Below are positions 11,371-22,830 of a stretch of DNA of 64,000 nucleotides, piece by piece. A program made the translations under genes and the position numbers. The notes beneath the pieces were generated by a model. It was not told where the DNA came from. It worked only from the letters and a program-made list of their open reading frames with translations, and ran no database searches. Every line of letters begins with the position of its first letter. Within the stretch, counting starts at the first letter, position 1. Source of the DNA: Anomaloglossus baeobatrachus (Eukaryota; Chordata; Amphibia; Anura; Aromobatidae); assembly GCF_048569485.1 (NCBI RefSeq), contig NC_134358.1, positions 223,204,986 to 223,268,985 on the forward strand, written 5' to 3'.

Positions 11371-12656
11371 TGCTTCTTTCTTTGCTCAGACCAAGAATGA
11401 AATAAAAGTAATTGAAATGTATAGCAACACAGAGAAGAGTTTTCTGCCCCACAATACCAATACCCGCCCCAGCCCATCAGAGGGGTATTGGGGCCAGAAT
11501 TACTATATGGGCAATTGTAACACAATAATACTGTATGGGGCTGATTGGGGGACAAAAAAGAACATTAAATAAAATAAAGTATGAAAAAATAACAGATACA
11601 TATTTGGCAGTAGAAATGCTGTTTTATGTTTAAAGTAAGAAGTAAAAAAGAAAACCTGTCCATATCCAATATGATAAACACCATTAGGTCACGTTCACAT
11701 TCAGTATTTTTTTTAATTTTTTACCTCAGTGTTTGTAGGTAAACCAGGAGTGGGGGATAAATGCAGAAGTGGTGACGTGTTTCTATATTTTTCCTCTGAT
11801 TGTTCCACTCCTGGTTTTGCCTACAAATACTAAGATACAAATTCCCCACAATACTACCTTCTGAACGAAGCCTTGAATAGAATAAAAAAAAAAAACACTG
11901 AAAAAGAAAATATATGATAATCAAAAATTCAAAAACAAAAATAATGGTGTCACTGAAAATGTCATCTTGCCCCACAAAAGAACACGGCCCGTCTTATTCG
12001 TTTTTTTTTATGTGCAGCCCATTTACCCGGCTGAGTCTGAGACCCCTGATTTACGAGGAGTCGGTGTTGCATATGGATGTAAGAGTAAATCCCGCCCTCT
12101 GATCAGTCAGCTGTGTGCACAGCAGGCGCCGGTTTCCTATCATGATGTAGGAGGCGATCGCCTGCAGCTAAATTCCAGACATTCTGACCCCAACTTTGTG
12201 AGTGTGATCAAGAATTCCCGCTCTGGGTCTTTTCTTATCCTCCTTTCCGGCTGGTACCTGCGGACAAATAGGACATATAACCGTATAGGAAAGCACAGCA
12301 GACAGCTCTCACCTATACAGTGACCATTGTGGATCGGTGTACTATGGTAACACTGCCCGTCACCATTCCTTTTTACAGCCAAACTCGTTAATTTTAGATC
12401 AGTTTACTAAGATAACACTGCCTGGCACAAGTTCAGTAATTACTGGTGGGTGTACTATGGTAACACTGCCTGGCACAAAGCATTTTTACTCCCAAACTCA
12501 GTTACTGAAAAGTTCGATGAGTGAAGTGATTACAGACCATGAGCTGGTAAATTGACTGCAGTTTTTGGTTCAGATCTGAGCTCTGGTGTACGGCTCTAGT
12601 ACAAAGATTACTAATCATAGGAAGTATTTATTCCACTCTGAGGGCAGAGATACAGG
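11371..12656. other. Unassigned intergenic sequence with MITE-like end and short tandem duplications
   Basis: No gene is supported. At 11683 a MITE-like terminus reads TTAGGTCACGTTCACATTC; a possible mate (GTGAACACAACCTAA) lies at 21964, beyond two later insertions. At 12335-12480 three imperfect tandem copies of TGTACTATGGTAACACTGCC-type sequence are spaced about 50-60 bp apart. The rest looks unique. Confidence 0.35.
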
Positions 12657-13196
12657 GTGCACGTACAGGGTCGGACTGGGGTATCTGGGGCGGGCCCACA
12701 GGAGAAATTGACTCTAGACGCCCATGTGCCACCCCCCTGCCAGCAGCCTACCGCTGCTCGGATCCGTACCTTCCGGTGGGTGGCTCGAGGGTCTCCGGAC
12801 CCGGGAGATCCTGCGGAGACTCTGAATGAAAAGGGTGGGGGATGGTGGACAAAAAAAGACGTATATGTACGGGCTGAGCCGTGTTAAGTTCGTGACGCCA
12901 CCCACAGTGTGCAGTTACGGGGCACCCGGGGGAGATGTTATGCAGCAAGTTGTTGGGCAGGGATGGTGGCCCCGGTACCCGTTGGGGTTTTTGGTGCAGG
13001 GAGATGGGCAACCGCAGGGTGCTGGTGTACTCACTATTAAGGAAACACACGAGTCTCTGGTAAACCAAGGTGATGATGGTCGGTGCCCGCAGCCAGCTGT
13101 GTTCTGGTTCCCCCACCCGGCTGGTGGTCTTTGTCTTTCTCCTGCACCTTTTTAGAATGGTGGACTGCCTGTGCTTGCAACTTCAGGAGTCCGCTC
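12657..13196 (-). mobile_element. LTR fragment, Gypsy-like family
   Basis: The piece shares an ordered set of landmarks with the solo LTR at 14209-15380: TTCGTGACGCCACCCAC, a GGTACC-containing G-rich stretch, and GAGTCTCTGGTAAA. It ends abruptly where the LTR of the next element begins. Its first 60 bases (CAGGGTCGGACTGGGG) look like the end of a separate repeat. It is a broken fossil. Confidence 0.5.
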
Positions 13197-13456
13197 CCGG
13201 GACTACACCTCCCCTACCCGTGGAGGGGATTCCACCTTGCTGCCCCACACCATCAGAGTCGGGCACGGTCCCCAAAGGCAGCGGCGGTGCCACCATCTCA
13301 TCACCACAACCCACGGGTGGCATCACGGACAATTTCCCCTACTTAATCCCCCTTTTATTGAGGAGCCTGGGATCACAGACTGGGTCCCGCCACCGTACAC
13401 CTACAAAAGTGTCCCCTTGGCCCGGATCTGAGTACCCCTTATCCCTGGGCGACACA
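13197..13456 (+). repeat. Left LTR (partial)
   Basis: Matches the last ~260 bp of the right LTR over GGGACTACACCTCCCCTACC through CCCGGATCTGAGTACCCC to the terminal GGGCGACACA. Confidence 0.7.
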
Positions 13457-14208
13457 ACCTGGCGAACAGGATAGAACCGTCCACTTACCTGTGGAAGTGC
13501 GCCTTCAGATCATCGCCAGCGGCGTCCCGCTGAAAAATTGGAGAATCCGCCATCTTGGGTGCGAAAGGTTCCCGCCCGAGCCGTCTTCCCTGAACAGAAA
13601 GGGCGCGAAGACGAAGCCCCGCCCCCCGAGAGCGGAGCGGAGCAAAAAGCAAGTGAAGTGCTTGGAAAACATTAAGGGGGGCGGGTGAAGATCCATTCTC
13701 ATGTGACTGGGGAGATAAAGGCAGGGACGCCAGGACTTTGCCTAATCCCATTCCTGGACAAGCAAGCCGCAACCCCGATGACATCTCACCCGGCTCCGGC
13801 AGTCCGCTCGGCCGCAACGGTGATGACGTCGGCTCCGGCAGTCTGCCCGGCTGCAACGGTAGAGGCACCCGATTGGAAGTCTGCCCCAGATGCGGCGCCA
13901 GCCGCTCCCAGGTACCCTGTACCGGCTGTGGAGCAGCCGGAGTGCACCTGCAGAGAGGAGGAGCAGGCCAGTGAGAAATGGAGCCCTCGGCAGTTAGCGA
14001 GGCCAGTTGTAGCCAGCGCCGAGGGCATCCGAGTGGGCCTGGCTCTTAAGCAGGAGGCGGAGCACGGGACCCGTGTCCCGTACTGGGAGCGGCGGCAGCA
14101 GCAGCGACGGTAGCGGAACATGGACGGCTACCCGCAAGTTAAAAAGTTGACTGTTTTATGGACTGTCACCCCTGTTGAACATCCTCAAGTCCCGGAGGAG
14201 GCCGTCTG

Positions 14209-15380
14209 TGTTATGGGCGGGGAGGGGACGCTGCGCTCACCACGCTCGGGTCCGGCGCTGCTGCTGCTGCTCGGTGGCTCGAGCGGTGGGCTGGATCCGG
14301 GGACTCGAGCGGCGCTCCTCGCTCGTGAGTGAAAGGGGAATAGTTTTTGGGATTTGGGAAGTCGGTTCGTGACGCCACCCACGGTTGTGGTGAGGTTGGG
14401 ACACCACCGCTGCTCTAGACGGGGATCCCGGGAGCGATGACAGGGAGCAGCCGAGATGTTTCTCTGCCCTCCGTGGGTAGGGGGATTTGGTGGTCCCGGG
14501 GCCCGGTGATGGGAACTGGGAGGTGGATGGCAGGGTTTGGTGAGGTGCAGGGTCGCGGGGGCAGCGCGGTGCCAGATGGCACGGTGGTACTCACTCAGCC
14601 AGTAACGTACACGGAGTCTCTGGTAAAACAGACGGCTGGATGGACGGGTCCCACAGGCGGCTGCGGTGATCACTCCCAGTAGGTTGGCGGTGACTGTCTC
14701 TCCCTGCACCTTGGTTGTGTTTTCGGCCCCGATGGCTTCCCACCGGTAGCCTGCTCCCCAGCGGTGTGATTGCCAGAGGAGCCCCTTTTTGCCCGCAGGC
14801 GCTGGCCCTGGGAACTCTAGCTGTGGTGGTAGCTGTATTTCCCTTCACGGTTGAGCGGTTGCCTTCAGTCGGGTCTTTACTGCTGGGAAACTCCGGAGGT
14901 TACCGTCGCTGACGGATTTGACCGGTTTAACGGCGACTCCAAGCCTGGTCGGGGTCCGTAGGCCCTGCCGGATGGTGCTGGCTTCTTTTCGCTCCCCGAT
15001 CCGGTACGGGCGGGCCACCGCCCGTCCCTGGTCCTTACGGTTGTGCGTCAATCGGCCTCTCCTGCAGACGGTCACCACCGTCTGCCAACCTTGCTCTCCG
15101 GTGCCCGGGCCACGTACCCGGACACGGTCAGTCTGCTCCAGCTCCTCCACTACTACCTCCACTTCTTCACTTTCCCTAATGGAACCTCAACTCTCCCTTT
15201 TCCCGCCTCCAGGACTGTGAACTCCTCAGTGGGAGGAGCCAACTGCCTGGCTCCGCCCCACCTGGTGTGGATATCAGCCCCTAGAGGGAGGCAACAAGGA
15301 TTTGTGTCTGACTTTGATGCTCCTAACCGGGGTGTGTTGTTGCAGTACCTGTGACGTCCTGGCTTGTCCGGGGCGCCACA
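14209..15380 (-). mobile_element. Solo Gypsy LTR nested in the small LTR element
   Basis: On the minus strand it starts TGTGGCGCCCCGG and ends CCCGCCCATAACA. It is flanked on both sides by TCTG (14205-14208 and 15381-15384), a 4-bp target duplication like those of the two complete Gypsy elements in this window. Its start matches the start of the LTR of the 39.4-47.4 kb element, and both carry the TTCGTGACGCCACC module. No internal region remains, as expected after LTR-LTR recombination. Confidence 0.75.
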
Positions 15381-15549
15381 TCTGCACCGCAGGTGGGGGG
15401 TGGCAGAACAGTTTAAAGTTTGAGTAAACATACCTCCCGATGTGGGAAGATGCATGTTTGTAATGTTTAACTTTTCTTTTTCCGTTAAAAAAAATAAACA
15501 CTGGTCGCTGGTCAGCCCCGCGGACGGTCTGCATTAAACCAAAGGGGTG

Positions 15550-16414
15550 TGTGCCGCCCTGGCAAAACCAGGGTGTCACAGAGGTCTGCATCCATGTTTT
15601 TGGTGCAGATCTCACACTCCCTTGGGGAGTTTCCCACACACAGAAACACACCATCCAATCAGGTCCCACTCACCCCCTCCCAGGAAAAGGGAGGGGCGGG
15701 AGGAGCTTAGAAAGAGCAGAGCAGAGTTTAGTTTTCAGTCAGCCTGCAGGAGGAGAGAAGTCTGGACGCAGCTCCAGTGGGAGCTAGGAGAGTGGCAGTA
15801 AGGGCCTCAGGAATAGTCCAGCCGCTTGTGGGCCCCGAAGTGGACTGGGAGAGGGTAGTGGCCTCCCGGTGCCAGCTGTCGGAACCCTGTCCGGACCTGT
15901 GCACGGAGCAGACACAGACACAGACCGCAGGCAGGAGAACAACACCTGATTTACACACACGGGTGTGGGACCTGTCCTCACAGCATCCGTGGGCACCAGT
16001 TACCAGTAATTTGGTTTACAAAGACTCTGAGTATTTCTTCCATCTGCGTTCCTGACCCTCCACATCAATCCAGCTTCATACAGCACCACGATAACCGAAC
16101 TGTGAGTGTACTATTCCCTGGAATTCCTGCCACCACCACAACTCCCAATTGGGCCCCGGGACTACACCTCCCCTACCCGTGGAGGGGATTCCACCTTGCT
16201 GCCTCACACCACCAGTCCAGGGCATGGTCCCCAGAGGCAGCAGCAGTGCCACCATCTCATCACCGCAACCCACGGGTGGCATCACGGACAATTTCCCCTA
16301 CTTAATCCCCCTTTTATTGTGGAGCCTGGGATCACAGACCGGGTCCCGCCACTGTACACCTACAAAAGTGACCCCTTGGCCCGGATCTGAGTACCCCTTA
16401 TCCTGGGCGACACA
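15550..16414 (+). repeat. Right LTR of the small element
   Basis: Starts TGTGCCGCCCTGGC and ends GGGCGACACA (about 865 bp). Its final 260 bp repeat the segment at 13197-13456. Confidence 0.6.
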
Positions 16415-16777
16415 TTTCTGTTGCTTTTTTTTTGCACAAATTGCACACAGTGTTGAACTGTCCAAGCAAAGTGAATGTGATTTCATCAAAAGACGCTGCT
16501 GAACTCTGCTGTGTTGATGTTTTTTTTCTGTAGAAGCTTATATATGGAGCTTAAAAAAATGCATGGAGAAAACTGCAGTTACTTTTTTAAGTGCAGAATC
16601 AAAGCTTTTCTGTACTATAAACATGCGGCTTCACATCTGCACCAAAACCGCATAAAATATTGGGGAAAAGGCATAAAAAAATGCAACAAAAATGCAATAA
16701 CCAGAGAAGATTGTTATTCTGTAATTTGGTGCGGACAGCGGCAGAAACAAATAACACAGGATTTATGCAATGTGTGA
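16415..16777. other. Left part of an older repeat split by the Gmr1-type insertion
   Basis: AT-rich sequence with AAAATGCAACAAAAATGCAA-type words. Its last bases (GCAATGTGTGA) continue after the insertion as GTGAACACAACCTAA at 21964, which fits a MITE end interrupted by the LTR element. No gene. Confidence 0.5.
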
Positions 16778-17093
16778 TGTGAGACTGTGACCGGGGTTAT
16801 CTATGACGGCCGGTATGTCTCGCCCCGGTTGTGCTCACTCCATGATAGAAAGTAAAACCACTCTAGGGTTAATGCTGTTTCCCTACAGGCTGAAGGAAGG
16901 GTTAAATAGAATCAGGACCGAGGGCAGGTGTGCCGGGTGTGGGGGAAGTGACCAGAACTTCCTGAGCCCTCTGCTGGAGAGGCACATGTATTTTTGTTAT
17001 GGACTTTTTGTTTGGACATTAAAACCGTGTGCTGTGAACCTTGATGCCTGGATCCCGTGTCTTCTGCTGCGCAGCCGACCGTGCTACCTCACA
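16778..17093 (+). repeat. 5' LTR of the Gmr1-type element
   Basis: Begins TGTGAGACTG and ends CTACCTCACA. It contains an ATTAAA polyadenylation-like signal near the end and no base substitution relative to the 3' copy. Confidence 0.93.
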
Positions 17094-17149
17094 TATGGTG
17101 GAGAATCGGCGGGCATGACAGCCGGTGAGGTGTAGCATCCATCCCTGGT

Positions 17150-18290
17150 GACCCAGCTGCGCATGTCCTGGATTCGAGCGGCTATACTACAGCCCAAACC
17201 CGGCGACGCCATGGAGGACATACTAAAGCATTTGCTCAGGCTAATGCACAGCAGCAACAGGCTAATGCACAGCAGCAACAGACCAATGCACACCTGCTCC
17301 AATCCTTGCAAGTGCAGGAAAAAAAATTCAAGAACAGATGGATCAGGCCAATGCACGTCAGCAGCAATCCTTGCAAGTGCAGGACAAAAGGCACCAAGAA
17401 CAGATGGAGCAGGCCAATGCACGTCAGCAGCAAGCCTTGCAATTGCAGGAAAAAAGGCACCAAGAACAGATGGTTCTCCTGGCCAAGTCGATCCGTGCCG
17501 GACCGGCAGCAACAACCCCGGGACCGGGTGACGACGGCAGCGTCCGGAAAGCGGTGAGACAAGCGTTGCAAAAGATGACCCCGGGTGATGATGTGGAAGC
17601 GTTCCTGGCAGTGTTTGAGCGGGTGGCCGAGCGGGAAAAGCTGCCGACCCCGCAGTGGGCTGAGGTATTGTCGCCCTATCTGACGGGGGAACCCCAAAAA
17701 GCGTACCTGGACCTCTGTGCCGAGGACGCCATTGACTATGTGACCCTGAAAGCGAAATACTGGCTCGGTTGGGGGTGAATACCTATGTACGGGCTCAGCG
17801 GGTAAATCAGTGGTTCTATGAGGAAGCCAAACCCGTACGCTCCCAGGCCTATGACTTGTTGCATCTTGTAAAAAAGTGGTTGCAGCCTGACACTCTGAGC
17901 CCGGCGCAAATGGTGGAAAGAGTAGTAGTGGATCGTTTTGTGCGCACTTTACCCGTCACCGTTCAACGGTGGGTCGGACAGGGTGACCCGAGTACCCTGG
18001 ACCAATTAGTGTCCCTGGTAGAGCGGCATGTGGCTACGCAGGACTTGATACGGGACACTGAGACTTTGCGTACCGCCCGTCGGTCCGGCCCCCTCTAAGC
18101 CTAGGGCCAAGGACCCACCGCTGACAACGGTACAGGAGTCCCCTACCGTCCCGTCTGAGGCCGCGGCCGCCATTCCTGAGGTCCGGAAGGTTCTGTACCC
18201 TAAACGACATCCCGTCAAGGGGGTTTCCGTCCCCATTAGATGTTGGCGGTGCCAGCGGGTGGGACATATGGAAGCCCAGTGTCCACTCAC
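17150..18290 (+). pseudogene. gag region with coiled coil, SCAN-like capsid and zinc knuckle
   Basis: This is the structural (capsid) region. Near 17285-17480 three imperfect 66-bp tandem repeats encode a Gln-rich coiled coil with words such as KRHQEQMEQANARQQQ. Next comes a capsid segment with MTPGDDVEAFLAVFERVAE and LSPYLTGEPQKAYLDL, then LVKKWLQPD and WVGQGDPSTLDQLV, which resemble the SCAN dimerisation domain of tetrapod zinc-finger proteins. The SCAN domain is known to derive from Gmr1-like capsids. At about 18241-18285 the residues CWRCQRVGHMEAQC form a CX2CX4HX4C knuckle. The region is broken. Confidence 0.8.
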
Positions 18291-18369
18291 CACGGAGCCC
18301 ATGGATTGTGGGGTTACCCGGCGGGGTTCAATGTATGCTCAGGTGGTGTGTACCGCTGACCTGGTCTCC

Positions 18370-18660
18370 CCAGAGACGGAGCCCCACTTGTGCCAAATAC
18401 AGGTGAATGGATGTCCGGTTACAGGATTGTTGGATTCCGGAAGCTTAGTGACCCTTGTGCGATCCACCTTGAGAGCTAAAGTAAAGGCCACAGGACGCAC
18501 CGTGGGGGTGGTTTGCATACATGGGGACCGCCGCGACTATCCCACGGGGATTGTCACCATCACAGCACCTTGCGGTCAGGTGCAACATGAGGTGGGACTT
18601 CTTAAACACTCTTCCTTATGACGTGATCCTAGGAAGAGATCTGCCCTATTTTTGGACTTT
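18370..18660 (+). pseudogene. Retroviral-type protease region
   Basis: The aspartic protease of the element. The motif VTGLLDSGSLVTLV contains the DSG active-site triad, in the expected place between the CCHC knuckle and the polymerase/integrase block. Part of a broken element. Confidence 0.75.
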
Positions 18661-18889
18661 ATGGAGGGGACCCCCTAAGTCCCCTCAGATATTGGTCGGT
18701 CCGGGACCTGAGCCCTACAATCCTGAATCCGGGACACCTGCCGTAGGGGTCACCATGATAGGGACAGAGTGTGAACCCGATAGGTCGCCCCTAGAGGTAT
18801 TGGCAGGAGAGGCTGAGACGGTCGAGCCCATCCCGGAGTTGGAGGCGTCCCCGGATACGTTTGGGACAGCCCAACTCCAGGACCCTACG

Positions 18890-19930
18890 TTAATACATGC
18901 CCGGAGTCGGGTGACAGTAGTTGACGGGGTGGCACAGCTGCCCGGTGCCCAGGTAAGGTACCCCCATTTCGCTCTTAAGCAGGATTTACTCTACCGGGTA
19001 GATGAAATACGGGGCGTAGGGGTAGAACAGTTGGTGGTGCCCCAGCCGCATCGCCGGCGGGTCCTCGACTTGGCTCATAAACACCTGATGAGTGGCCACC
19101 TAGGGGTCAAGAAAACGCAGGAGCGAATATTGCAAAGGTTCTATTGGCCCGGGGTCTTTGGGGAGGTAAAACGGTTCTGCGAAACCTGCCCGGAGTGTCA
19201 GCTTACTGCACCCCTGACCCATTTTCGCAGTCCGTTGGTACCGTTACCCATTATAGAAGTCCCTTTTGAACGGATAGGGATGGATCTGGTGGGGCCCCTC
19301 GTAAAGTCCGCTCGAGGGCACCAACACATCCTAGTGATCGTTGACTATGCCACCCGGGTATCCCGAGGGCGATACCTCTCAGACATACTGCAGCAAAGCT
19401 TATAGCTCGGGAGTTGTTTGCTGTGTTCTGCCGGGTGGGATTGCCCAAGGAGATTCTTACGGATCAGGGGACCCCATTCATGTCTAAAGTGACCAAAGAG
19501 CTATGCCGGCTACTCCAGATCAAGCAGTTGCGTACGTCTGTGTATCATCCTCAAACGGACGGTTTAGTCGAGCGTTTCAATAAAACCCTGAAAACCATGC
19601 TAAGAAGGGTGATTTCAAAAGACGGGAAAGACTGGGATATGATGCTTCCCCTATTTGATGTTTGCCATCCGTGAGGGTGCCACAGGCATCCACGGGGTTT
19701 TCACCTTTTGAATTGTTATACGGGCGACATCCCCCGGGGATTGTTGGACCTGGCAAAGGAAACATGGGAACAAGAGCCCACCCCCCATAAAAGTGTGATT
19801 GAACACATTTTGGGTATGCAGAACCGCATAAGCGCGGTCATGCCAATTGTGAAGGAGCATTTACAGGAGGCTCAGGCCGCGCAAAGCGGCCGCTACAATA
19901 GACAAGCCACCGTGCGGACCCTTTAAACCC
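18890..19930 (+). pseudogene. Integrase region
   Basis: The N-terminal zinc motif is visible as HKHLMSGHLGVKKT followed by CETCPECQL (HHCC). The catalytic core has IGMDLVGPL, LTDQGTPF and VYHPQTDGLVERFNK, supplying the D, D and E context. A C-terminal YEIKERVG-type segment follows. The integrase lies ahead of the reverse transcriptase, the diagnostic Gmr1 arrangement. Broken. Confidence 0.85.
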
Positions 19931-20299
19931 GGGGATCGGGTGTTGGTATTGATCCCCACGGCGGAGAGCAAATTCCTGGCTCAGTGGCAAGGCCCCTACG
20001 AGATAAAGGAAAGAGTAGGGGTGGTTAACTATAAAGTATTGCAGCCCGGTAGGCGGAAACCTGAACAAATATACCATGTCAACCTATTAAAACCTTGGCA
20101 GGAACGGGAAAGCCTGATGGCTGTTTTTTTCCCCACCTCCCTCCTCTACGGGTCGTTCACATCCGGCTCCAGCGACCTCCGGAGAGGACGAACCGGAAGT
20201 AAGGATTGGAGAAGCCCTCACCAAGCAACAGAGGCGAGAGGCCAGACGGTTGGTTCAGCAGAACCCCGATGTCTTCTCCGAGCTGCCCGGTAGGACCAG

Positions 20300-21130
20300 T
20301 CTGATACGACATGATATTGTCACCGAGCCCCACCTGAAGGTACGCCTGAAGTCATACCGGGTACCGGAGGCTCGACGACAAGCCATATCGGAGGAAGTAA
20401 AGACAATGTTACGCCTGGGGGTCATCGAAAAATCCCGGAGTGAATGGGCTAGTCCGATTGTCCCTGATACCAAAACCCGATGGCTCCTTAAGGTTCTGCA
20501 ATGACTTTAGGAGATTGAACGAAATATCCAAGTTTCGATCTCTACCCCATGCCCCGGGTGGATGAGCTGATTGATAGGCTGGGACAGGCGCGATATTTTA
20601 CCACGCTCGACCTGACCAAAGGGTACTGGCAGGTGCCACTAACGGAGTCCGCCAAGGAGAAAACCGCTTTTGTTACGCCGGAGGGTCTCTTCCACTATGT
20701 TGTCTTGCCTTTTGGGTTACATGGCGCTCCGGCCACGTTCCAGAGGTTGATGGACTTAGTGCTGGAACCCCACCAGGCGTATGCATCAGCGTACCTGGAT
20801 GACATCATTATTTACAGCTCCGATTGGCAGACCCACTTGGAACAGGTACAAGCGGTGGTGGACGCGCTTCGAACAGCCGGATTGACAGCCAATCCCAAGA
20901 AATGTGCATTGGGACTCACGGAAGCCCGCTACTTGGGCTACGTGATAGGCCAAGGAGTGATTAAGCCCCAAATTAACAAGGTTGAGGCGATCCAGAAGTG
21001 GCCTAGACCCCTGACCACGAAGCAGGTTAGGGCCTTCCTGGGTATCGTGGGGTACTACAGGAGGTTTGTAAAGGATTTTGCGGGACTATCAGCCCCCTTG
21101 ACGGACCTTCTCAAAGGCAAGAAGTCCGTC
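20300..21130 (+). pseudogene. Reverse transcriptase region
   Basis: Motifs in order are VIEKSRSEWASPIV, LDLTKGYWQVPL, FVTPEGLFHYVVLPFGL, APATFQRLMD and the polymerase box YLDDIIIYS, then the thumb-like AFLGIVGYYRRFV. All are typical of Ty3/Gypsy. The region lies 3' of the integrase. The element as a whole is interrupted. Confidence 0.88.
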
Positions 21131-21149
21131 ATGGTGCGCTGGACTCCGC

Positions 21150-21600
21150 AGGCCGAGGACTCCTTCCGGGCCCTGAAGGAGGTCCTGTGCGGACAGCCCG
21201 TTCTGGTCAACCCTGATTTCCGGAAGGAGTTCATAGTACAGACTGACGCCTCGGAGATCGGCCTGGGGGCAGTGCTGTCTCAGGTGGTTCAGGGGGAGGA
21301 ACATCCCGTCACCTTCTTGAGTAGGAAGCTCACCCCTCCCGAGCGGAATTATAGCGTAGTGGAGAAGGAGTGCCTGGCGATCAAGTGGGCCTTGGAGTCC
21401 CTACGCTATTACCTGCTTGGGACGGCAGTTTCGCTTGGTGACGGATCACTCTCCACTGGTCTGGATGAGGTCCGCCAAGGAACGGAATGCCCGGGTTACC
21501 CGGTGGTTCCTTTCTCTGCAAAACTTCCGTTTTTACGGTTGAACACCGGGCCGGTAGGTTGCAGGGCAACGCCGATGCCTTGTCCCGCGGCCCGTGTTTG
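21150..21600 (+). pseudogene. RNase H region
   Basis: FIVQTDASEIGLGAVLSQV gives the first RNase H Asp context, followed by LSRKLTPPERNYSVVEKE and CLAIKWALESLRYYLLG with the Glu context. It is the last coding part before the polypurine tract and 3' LTR. Broken. Confidence 0.8.
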
Positions 21601-21647
21601 ATGGCGGGAGTTCAACCCCGCACGCTTGAACTGAGGGGGGGGGGGTA

Positions 21648-21963
21648 TGTGAGACTGTGACCGGGGTTATCTATGACGGCCGGTATGTCTCGCCCCGGTT
21701 GTGCTCACTCCATGATAGAAAGTAAAAACCACTCTAGGGTTAATGCTGTTTCCCTACAGGCTGAAGGAAGGGTTAAATAGAATCAGGACCGAGGGCAGGT
21801 GTGCCGGGTGTGGGGGAAGTGACCAGAACTTCCTGAGCCCTCTGCTGGAGAGGCACATGTATTTTGTTATGGACTTTTTGTTTGGACATTAAAACCGTGT
21901 GCTGTGAACCTTGATGCCTGGATCCCGTGTCTTCTGCTGCGCAGCCGACCGTGCTACCTCACA
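21648..21963 (+). repeat. 3' LTR of the Gmr1-type element
   Basis: Starts TGTGAGACTG directly after a run of about 11 G plus TA, and ends CTACCTCACA. It is followed by the GTGA target duplication. Confidence 0.93.
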
Positions 21964-21975
21964 GTGAACACAACC

Positions 21976-22830
21976 TAAGGCTAGTTTCACACTTGCTCTG
22001 AACGGCATCCGTTGCATTGCGTTGTGTGAAGGATACAACAGATGTGTTGCATATAGTGGCACAACGGATGCAACTGATCGCACAAAACAACGGAATCTGC
22101 TTTTTTTTTGCTTTATAGTTTTACCGGCTGCAGACTATTGTGAACGATCAGCTGATCGCTAACAGCAGCCGGTCGCCGGGTGATCAGCTGATCGTTCGGC
22201 CGCCGAAAATGTGTGTGGGGGGCGGAGTGCGGGGTGGAAGGAGCTGAGCAGGGCTATAGCGCTGAGGACGTCAGTGCCACGGGGACTGCATAGCTGGGGA
22301 CAGGTTGGGGACAGGTGAGTGTGTGTGTGTGTACATATGGAGTGGAGTGTGGGAGGGGGCAGAGCCGAGCGTGGAAGTGTCGGGCTCCCTCCACACGTAG
22401 CCAGGGTAAATATCAGGTAACTATGCAAAGCACTTTGCTTGGTTACTCGATATTTACCTTGGTTACCAGTGTACACTGCTTAGCGCTGGCTCCTTGCACA
22501 CGTAGCCAGGGTAAATAGCGGGTTACTAAGCAAGGCGCTTTGCTTAGTAACCCGATGTATACCCTGGTTACGTGTGCAGGGAGCCAGAGAGAGCATGCGC
22601 AGCGAAATCCTAAGGATTCTGCTGCTCAAAAAAACGTTATATGCTGCGTTTTTTCTGCCCGGCGGAAGCAGCACATCGTCGGCCAGCGGAAGCAACGCAG
22701 GTCCATTAGTCGCAATCCGTCATCCATACAAGTCTATGGGAAGCAGCGGAATCCGTTAACGGATTCCGCTGTTTTCCAAAACGGTGGATTGCGACTGAAG
22801 GAAAACAATGCAAGTGTGAAACTAGCCTTA
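21976..22830. mobile_element. TA-flanked MITE (TAAGGCTAGTTTCACAC family)
   Basis: The 855-bp element has inverted ends TAAGGCTAGTTTCACACTTG and its complement, with TA at both edges. Inside, at 22396-22465 and 22498-22577, two tandem hairpin units lie 104 bp apart, each with GTAGCCAGGGTAAATA and a mirrored GTTAC/GGTTAC arm. A GT run lies at about 22317-22331. There is no transposase. Related ends occur at 28146 and at 56531-57043. Confidence 0.78.

Larger units (their letters stand above)
13197..16414 (+). mobile_element. Non-autonomous LTR element with nested solo LTR
   Basis: A ~260-bp segment (13197-13456) is repeated in the same orientation at 16156-16414 and ends in both places with GGGCGACACA. 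Directly after the first copy comes TGGCGAACAGGATAGAACC, placed as a primer-binding site. The full right LTR is taken as 15550-16414, starting TGTGCCGCCCTGGC after the purine run AAAGGGG. The left LTR is incomplete. Excluding the nested solo LTR, the interior is only about 0.9 kb, GC-rich and without recognisable gag or pol. It is therefore a small passenger-type element that would have depended on another element's enzymes, and it is now broken. Confidence 0.6.
16778..21963 (+). mobile_element. Gmr1-type Ty3/Gypsy LTR retrotransposon, young
   Basis: The element is 5186 bp with 316-bp LTRs (TGTGAGACTG...CTACCTCACA), a 4-bp target duplication GTGA on both sides, TGGTGGAGAATCGG just after the left LTR, and a G-rich polypurine run before the right LTR. 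The order of parts is gag with a SCAN-like capsid and CCHC knuckle, protease, integrase, then reverse transcriptase and RNase H. Integrase ahead of reverse transcriptase is the hallmark of the Gmr1 clade and differs from ordinary Gypsy order. The LTRs show no substitution, only two single-base differences in homopolymer length, so insertion was very recent. The reading frames are nevertheless interrupted about six to eight times, so as assembled it is a fossil. Confidence 0.9.

Noticed and set aside
14185-14709. 174-codon minus frame
   Set aside because: Lies in a solo LTR and is due to high GC content; no gag or pol motif.
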